Source of the DNA: Rubrobacter sp.
Lineage (GTDB): Bacteria > Actinomycetota > Rubrobacteria > Rubrobacterales > Rubrobacteraceae
NCBI GenBank assembly: GCA_019247245.1
Contig: JAFAPF010000127.1
Span: 1-9,884 of the forward strand
Direction: 5' to 3'
DNA length: 9,884 nucleotides
The notes beneath the pieces were generated by a model. That model had not been told where the DNA came from and did not search any database. It saw only the letters and a program-made list of their open reading frames with translations. The stretch's first letter is position 1; every line of letters starts with the position of its first letter. This document shows positions 6,325-9,884 of this stretch, piece after piece. The position numbers and the translations under genes were made by a program.

Positions 6325-6463
6325 GGACCCAGCCTGTTGAAAAAGTCTTTGTCGGATCAATCTGTGCTCTCGAAAGAGGTCCAAAACACTACAAACCTGG
6401 GGTTTAAAGCTCCTGAACGGAGTTCAGAAAGCACCACAAAGGAGTTTTTCAACAGACTGGACC
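6325..6463. mobile_element. MITE-like element, copy 2
   Basis: Perfect 10-bp inverted repeats, TGTTGAAAAA (6335-6344) and TTTTTCAACA (6445-6454), are extended outward by GGACCCAG (6325-6332) and CTGGACC (6457-6463). The termini are therefore about 20 bp with a few mismatches. The left end (AGC-TGTTGAAAAAGTC) and right end (GGAGTTTTTCAACAG) match copy 1 at 299-425; the interiors share only patches such as TCAGAA(A)GC and have diverged. There is no transposase. The size (about 120-140 bp) and structure fit a non-autonomous transposon. It sits between the truncated terminase and the PIN gene. The rest of 6175-6564 holds short direct repeats but no gene. Confidence 0.65.
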
Positions 6464-6515
6464 GTTTTTGGAACATACTACGCTGCGTCTCAGAAAGGAT
6501 CGTTTTTCGGACAGA
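6461..6515. repeat. Short degenerate direct repeats beside MITE copy 2
   Basis: GGACCGTTTTTGGAACATA (from about 6459) and GGATCGTTTTTCGGACAGA (from about 6494) are near-repeats. In addition, TTTTTGGAACA occurs at about 6222 and 6465, and GTCTCA(A/G)AAAGGA(C/T)C at about 6315 and 6487, on both sides of the element. They may reflect nested insertions or duplicated target DNA. Matches are seen directly; origin is inference. Confidence 0.35.
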
Positions 6516-6564
6516 TCACAAAGTAGCTTTACCAGGCCTCCGTTGGTACAGTGCATAGCTGCTT

Positions 6565-7134
6565 ATGGATGCTGTGTATCTGACAAGCGACATCATCATT
6601 CACTACTTCCTCTCGCCACTAGAACCAGAATCTCACGAGCTGGATGAAGCTAGTCAACAGCTATATGAAGCGGCAAAAGAGCGATCTGAGCGTGCTGCAG
6701 CAACAATAGACAAAGTAAATAAGGGAGAACTCAGAGCCTACATCTCAGATCTTGTGCTCTTTGAGACAGTGAAAGCCTTTGAGGCAGTACCATTTGAAAA
6801 ACCAGAAGAAGAACCTGACCCTGAAGACCCGCTCGCTCTACGACGTGGAACAGTTGGCTTTGCTAGTAGAAAAAATCCCCACATCGGGCTAGCGCTGCGC
6901 AGCCTTGTTGTGCAGCCAAACATTCTCGGCATTGATAAGACGCTGTGGGATCGAATATTTGTATTGTATGCCTATGATGACGCTGTTCTTTCCATTGAAA
7001 CGGCTTACCATACCGCGAAAGTACAAAGAATCCAATGGACTGAGGGTCGTGAGATTGAGGGTATAGTGTCCTTTGATGAAGCGTATGATCACATCAAAGA
7101 CATAACCCGCATCGATCCTGCTTCTTTCCAATAA
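6565..7134 (+). CDS. PIN-domain protein, possibly inactive nuclease
   Basis: A 189-residue protein with the PIN-domain layout of VapC-like ribonucleases: a hydrophobic first strand (VYLTSDIIIHYF), an acidic helix residue (ISDLVLFETVKAF, Glu67), YDDAVLSIETAYH (Asp138/139) and the C-terminal GIVSFDEAYDHI...ITRIDP (Asp171). PIN proteins usually cut RNA with a four-acid metal site. In the first strand the usual Asp-Thr-Asn/Asp motif reads Thr-Ser-Asp, so the first catalytic Asp seems replaced by Thr7, unless Asp9 substitutes for it. No antitoxin gene adjoins it: upstream is the MITE-like element, downstream a gene-free block. The ATG follows an in-frame TAG closely, and there is no strong RBS. 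Length and residues 75-105 (acidic, proline-rich insertion) exceed a minimal VapC. The frame is intact. Confidence 0.7.
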   Translation: MDAVYLTSDIIIHYFLSPLEPESHELDEASQQLYEAAKERSERAAATIDKVNKGELRAYISDLVLFETVKAFEAVPFEKPEEEPDPEDPLALRRGTVGFASRKNPHIGLALRSLVVQPNILGIDKTLWDRIFVLYAYDDAVLSIETAYHTAKVQRIQWTEGREIEGIVSFDEAYDHIKDITRIDPASFQ

Positions 7135-7159
7135 TCAAGCCCGGAGAGCCAGGAACCGT

Positions 7160-7244
7160 GGCAATCCTTCTCAGCGTGGTGACAGCCACGCTTTGCAGGG
7201 TTTATGAGCAGGTTTGCTAGGCTCCTCGCAGAATAGGGATTGCC
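7160..7244. repeat. Multi-stem inverted-repeat block
   Basis: GGCAATCC (7160-7167) and GGATTGCC (7237-7244) form an outer 8-bp stem. Inside it lie a perfect 7-bp hairpin, AGCGTGG-TGACAG-CCACGCT (7173-7192), and a small AGCA-GGTT-TGCT stem (about 7207-7218). Together they could fold as a three-way junction in RNA or single-stranded DNA. The 7-bp hairpin is followed by only CTTTGC, so it is a poor intrinsic terminator for the PIN gene. I recognise no known ncRNA or riboswitch. Confidence 0.4.
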
Positions 7245-7258
7245 CGACCAGCTCTATG

Positions 7259-7316
7259 CCATAAACGGTGGTTTTTGATGCATGGGTAAGGCTGTGCCGA
7301 TGACCACCGTTTATGG
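7259..7316. repeat. Perfect 14-bp inverted repeat
   Basis: CCATAAACGGTGGT (7259-7272) is matched exactly by ACCACCGTTTATGG (7303-7316) across a 30-base loop. The length makes chance unlikely. It may be a miniature transposon remnant, a recombination site or a long hairpin in a transcript. The stretch 7135-7588 as a whole (about 450 bases) contains no supported gene. Confidence 0.6.
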
Positions 7317-7497
7317 GACAGCTTATAGAGTGCCTCCGGATGGACGAGCGGTAGTCACCAGTTGGCTTTAACTCATCCGCCGAGCCCTTTCTTGGTCCGC
7401 TCACACTCTTTGTACGCTAAGGTGCATAATTTTCCTTGTTGTGGCGCTACGTTTGGGTCATTATTGGGCTGGGCGCAACCTACAGCCAGTTTGGGTT

Positions 7498-7515
7498 GAC
7501 TTGCAGGACTTGCAG
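7498..7515. repeat. Tandem 9-bp repeat (GACTTGCAG x2)
   Basis: GACTTGCAG occurs twice back to back, about 70 bases before the start of the cupin pseudogene. The position would suit a pair of regulator half-sites, but nothing else supports that role. Confidence 0.3.
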
Positions 7516-7588
7516 CAGGTCAGGTACCCAGCCAATCGGTGGTCGAAGGCAAACGAAGGAGGAGTAGAGAAAAGAGAGGAGTGACCTT

Positions 7589-8225
7589 GTGTCACAACAA
7601 ACAACATGGCGCCCTGGCGCAGGACCCGATGACGGTATACCGCAGCCGATTCGGATTGACGATGGCGCATCGATCCTGGGACCGCACAACGTTCCTTTGG
7701 AACGCGAGAACCCCAACCTGCTAGTCTCACCGAAAACCGACTCCGGCACTGTGCCCAACCTCAAGTTCTCGTTTGCCACTGCGCGCAACCGGGTCCTAAC
7801 GGGCGGCTGGGCGCACGAGGTTACCACGCGCGAGCTGCCGATCGCCACACAGATCGCCGGGGTGAACATGGCCTCAAGCTTGGAGGGATCCGCGAGCTGC
7901 ACTGGCACCCCAACACCGACAAGTGGCAGTATTGCATCGCGGGTAAGGGACGCATGACGGTGTTCGCGTCGGGGGGAAGGCGCGGACCTTCGACTACCAG
8001 GCAGGCGACGTGGGTTACGTGCCGTTCGCAATGGGCCACTACGTCGAGAACACCGGCGACGAGACGCTGAGCTTCCTCGAGATGTTCCGCAGCGACCACT
8101 TCGCCGACACCTCGCTGAGCCAGTGGATGGCGCTCACGCCACCGGAGCTAGTGCAGGCGCACCTGAATCTTGATCAGCAGACGATCGCTACCCTCTCCAA
8201 GGACAAGCCCATTATCTCGGGCTGA
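7589..8225 (+). pseudogene. Oxalate-decarboxylase-type bicupin, internally collapsed and frameshifted
   Basis: GTG start at 7589 with GAGGAG upstream. Pieces in three frames read as an oxalate decarboxylase-family cupin (manganese enzymes turning oxalate into formate and CO2). The N-terminal part ([43 protein letters not shown]) is typical of the first cupin of bicupins. From HWHPN onward ([69 protein letters not shown]) it matches the second cupin and the normal C-terminus. The total is about 212 residues against about 380 in the family, so one cupin's worth is missing. Two one-base losses break the frame: near 7871 (after GVNM) and in a G run at 7971-7976. The metal-ligand Glu of the second cupin appears as Lys (codon 7921-7923). 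Confidence 0.8.
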
Positions 8226-8515
8226 GAAAGATCTTCACGGCCTTCATGACCGGGAACTTTGTGTTTCTCGCGCTCACGACCGCCGGTGCTGGCGGACCCA
8301 GCGTCGTGAGCATCACCGTCTCGCTGTCCGTCTTCGGCAGCCTTCCTGGCGACCCGTATCGTCGATCCCTCCAAACACCCAGGCTTGTTTCCTGGCCGTC
8401 TGGGTGGCGGTTGCCGGCCTGCCGGCGAGTGGCGCCGCCAATGTCCTCATTGGCCTGTGGGCGCTCGCGATAGGGATGCAGACCGCCACGGTCTACTCGC
8501 TCGGTCTAGAAAGGG
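8226..8515 (+). pseudogene. DUF1275 (YoaK-like) membrane protein fragment
   Basis: [22 protein letters not shown] at the left matches the conserved early 'FTA-MTGN-VFL' region of DUF1275 integral membrane proteins. GLWALAIGMQTATVYSLGL at the right matches the later 'ALAMGLQ-A-VR-LG' helix. The pieces lie in three successive frames, with changes near 8340 and 8395; the middle reads AFLATRIVDPSKHPG. The family's N-terminal residues before FTA and everything after SLGL are absent, so it is truncated at both ends as well as frameshifted. It starts immediately after the stop of the cupin pseudogene. The transport role of the family is unknown. Confidence 0.65.
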
Positions 8516-8586
8516 GTGTTCACGATGGCATCATAAAGAAGGACAGAGAGTCTCGGTTACCAGACGGATTAGAAGGTAAGGTAGGT

Positions 8587-9779
8587 ATGAGGGGAGTCGT
8601 CTATGAGGGTGCCCAGAAGGTTGCCATCAAGGAGGTCGAGGACGCCCGTATAGAGGAGCCTACCGACGTCTTGATGCGGGTCACTTCTAGCGCTATGTGT
8701 GGCAGCGATCTGCACATGTACGACGGGCGAGCCGGAGCCGAGCCAGAACTGGTCTTGGGCACGAGCCGATAGGTATGGTCGAAAAGGTAGGAGAGGCGGT
8801 AAAGAGCGTGGACAGAGGCGATAGGGTGGTAGTACCTACCCACCTCTATTGTGGATTTTGCTTCAACTGCCGTCGAGGTCGTAGCGCCTCCTGCCTCACG
8901 GTCAACCCGGGCTCTTATGGGGCAGCCTATGTCTACGCCGGGATGGGTCCTTATCGCGGTGCCAGGCCGAACTTTTGCGGGTACCGTTCGCCGACGTCAA
9001 CTGCGTCAAGCTCCCCGGAGAGCCACACGAGAGTTAGAAGACGACTTCGTGCTTTTGGCCGACGCGTGGGTCACAGGCTGGCATGCCACCGAGCTTGCGG
9101 GTGTGTACCCAACCTCTACAGTAGCGATCTTCGGGGCAGGAGCGGTAGGCCTTTTGGCCGCCTACTCTGCACTCTTGCGCGCGGCAGCGGAGGTCTACGT
9201 GGTAGACATGATCCCCGAGCGGTTAGAGAAGGTCGGTGAGATCGGCGCCGTTCCACTTTCTAGAAGGAGATCCAGTCGAGCAAATCATGGAAGCCCGAGG
9301 GCGCAACCTGCGCCTGAGCGGTTCGCTTGCACCGGCAGATGAGAGGATGATGGGCGTGGTGTACAGCATCGATGCTGTGGGCTTTCAGGCCAGGGATCGT
9401 GAGGAGCCTACTACCCGCGAGCATCAGGGCCAGGTTTATAGAAGACCTCTGCCGGCTCGTAAACCCCACCGACACCCTAGGCATAGCTGGAGAGTACGTG
9501 GGGCGCGACCCGGAGGCAGCCGAGAAGCTTGGCAAGCGTGGGTATCTGGACGTGCCGTGGGCGACCCTTTTCCGCAAAGGGATAAAGGCAGGTTTTGGAC
9601 GCACAGACGACGTGCGCTATAACGTCCATCTGAGGGACATAATTCTCTCTGGACGGGCGAAGCCCAGCTTTGTGGTCAGCTACCACATCGCATTTGAGGA
9701 GATAGAAGAGGCCTACAAGAAGTTTGACTAGCGAAAGGATGGCTACCTCAAGGCAATCCTCCAAGCGGACCGCTCGTAG
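8587..9779 (+). pseudogene. Zinc-dependent alcohol/formaldehyde dehydrogenase-like, multiply frameshifted
   Basis: The ATG at 8587 begins MRGVVYEGAQKVAIKEVED. The pieces together recover a full-length medium-chain dehydrogenase like glutathione-independent formaldehyde dehydrogenases: MCGSDLHMYDG with the catalytic-zinc Cys, HEPIG, the structural-zinc cluster CGFCFNC...SC, LADAWVTGWHA, the Rossmann motif FGAGAVG, SIDAVGFQARD, DLCRLVNPTDTLGIAGEY, SGRAKPSFVVS and AYKKFD. Frame changes occur near 8760 (one base lost inside GHEP), 8962, 9032, 9248 and 9433. A TAG at 9729-9731 interrupts the tail, which continues in frame as RKDGYLKAILQADRS to TAG at 9777-9779. Such enzymes oxidise alcohols or aldehydes with NAD; this copy cannot make an intact protein. 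Confidence 0.85.
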
Positions 9780-9826
9780 TAAGCTCCTCGTATGTGACAG
9801 ACGAAAAACCGTACACACCCGGAGAA

Positions 9827-9844
9827 AGCTCTTAACAAAGAGCT
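9827..9844. repeat. Perfect 7-bp hairpin downstream of ADH pseudogene
   Basis: AGCTCTT (9827-9833) and AAGAGCT (9838-9844) enclose a 4-base loop, AACA. It lies 48 bases past the restored end of the dehydrogenase and could have ended its transcript, although no T-run follows (the next bases are AGCAGTC). The remaining bases to 9884 show nothing else I can support. Confidence 0.35.
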
Positions 9845-9884
9845 AGCAGTCAAGGCAAGATAGAGCAGATGGCTACCCACATTG

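Noticed and set aside
6295..6558. Plus-strand ORF just before the PIN gene as a possible antitoxin
   Set aside because: It is mostly MITE-like element sequence read as protein; there is no DNA-binding motif and no RBS.
7173..7200. Intrinsic terminator after the PIN gene
   Set aside because: The stem is good, but only three T bases follow, too few for a standard terminator.
7171..7404. Minus-strand 77-codon ORF
   Set aside because: It spans the palindrome block, has no RBS and matches nothing recognisable; the inverted repeats explain the conservation signal better.

Overview
The window looks like an accessory, largely decaying region of a bacterial chromosome. Good Shine-Dalgarno sites (AGGAGG-type), GTG/TTG/ATG starts and the families present (a ferritin-like helical protein, an AlpA/excisionase-like HTH protein, a truncated DUF4386-like membrane tail, DUF1275, a glutathione-independent formaldehyde-dehydrogenase-like ADH) suggest a Gram-positive lineage of the Rubrobacter/actinobacterial or Chloroflexota kind. 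This assignment is inference and weak. Phage-derived genes and inverted-repeat elements show that mobile DNA has passed through.

Bases 1-794 hold no intact gene. They contain palindromes, a two-copy direct repeat, a small inverted-repeat element (MITE-like, copy 1) and, directly against its right end, a tRNA-Gln-like remnant whose 5' acceptor strand no longer pairs. Bases 795-2245 (minus strand) are the one healthy metabolic unit: a cupin dioxygenase of the 2,4'-dihydroxyacetophenone dioxygenase type followed by a short-chain dehydrogenase. Both have clear RBSs and are probably co-transcribed. Bases 2637-3777 (plus strand) carry a truncated membrane-protein tail and a diverged tandem duplication. 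Each duplicate has a transmembrane ORF followed, in the +1 frame, by a related small soluble domain of unknown function; copy A is broken, and copy B is open but has no start codon.

Bases 4221-4658 encode an intact ferritin-like small protein. Bases 4805-6171 (minus strand) are a phage fossil: the nuclease half of a terminase large subunit, a shattered family A DNA polymerase and a small HTH gene. A second copy of the MITE-like element lies at 6325-6463, followed by an orphan PIN-domain gene (6565-7134) that seems to have lost the first catalytic Asp. Bases 7160-7316 are a gene-free stretch with several perfect inverted repeats.

Bases 7589-9779 (plus strand) are three adjacent pseudogenes. 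The first is an oxalate-decarboxylase-type bicupin that appears to have collapsed into one cupin by recombination between its two HWH motifs. The second is a DUF1275 membrane protein truncated at its N-terminus. The third is a zinc alcohol/formaldehyde dehydrogenase with five frame changes and a late nonsense codon.

I did not find a convincing new functional system. The most informative signals are evolutionary: the bicupin collapse, the paired TM-plus-domain units sharing a +1 frame relation, the MITE/tRNA junction and the palindrome-rich block at 7160-7316. Many of the indels could in principle be sequencing errors. The nonsense codon, the truncations and the internal fusion argue that much of the decay is real.
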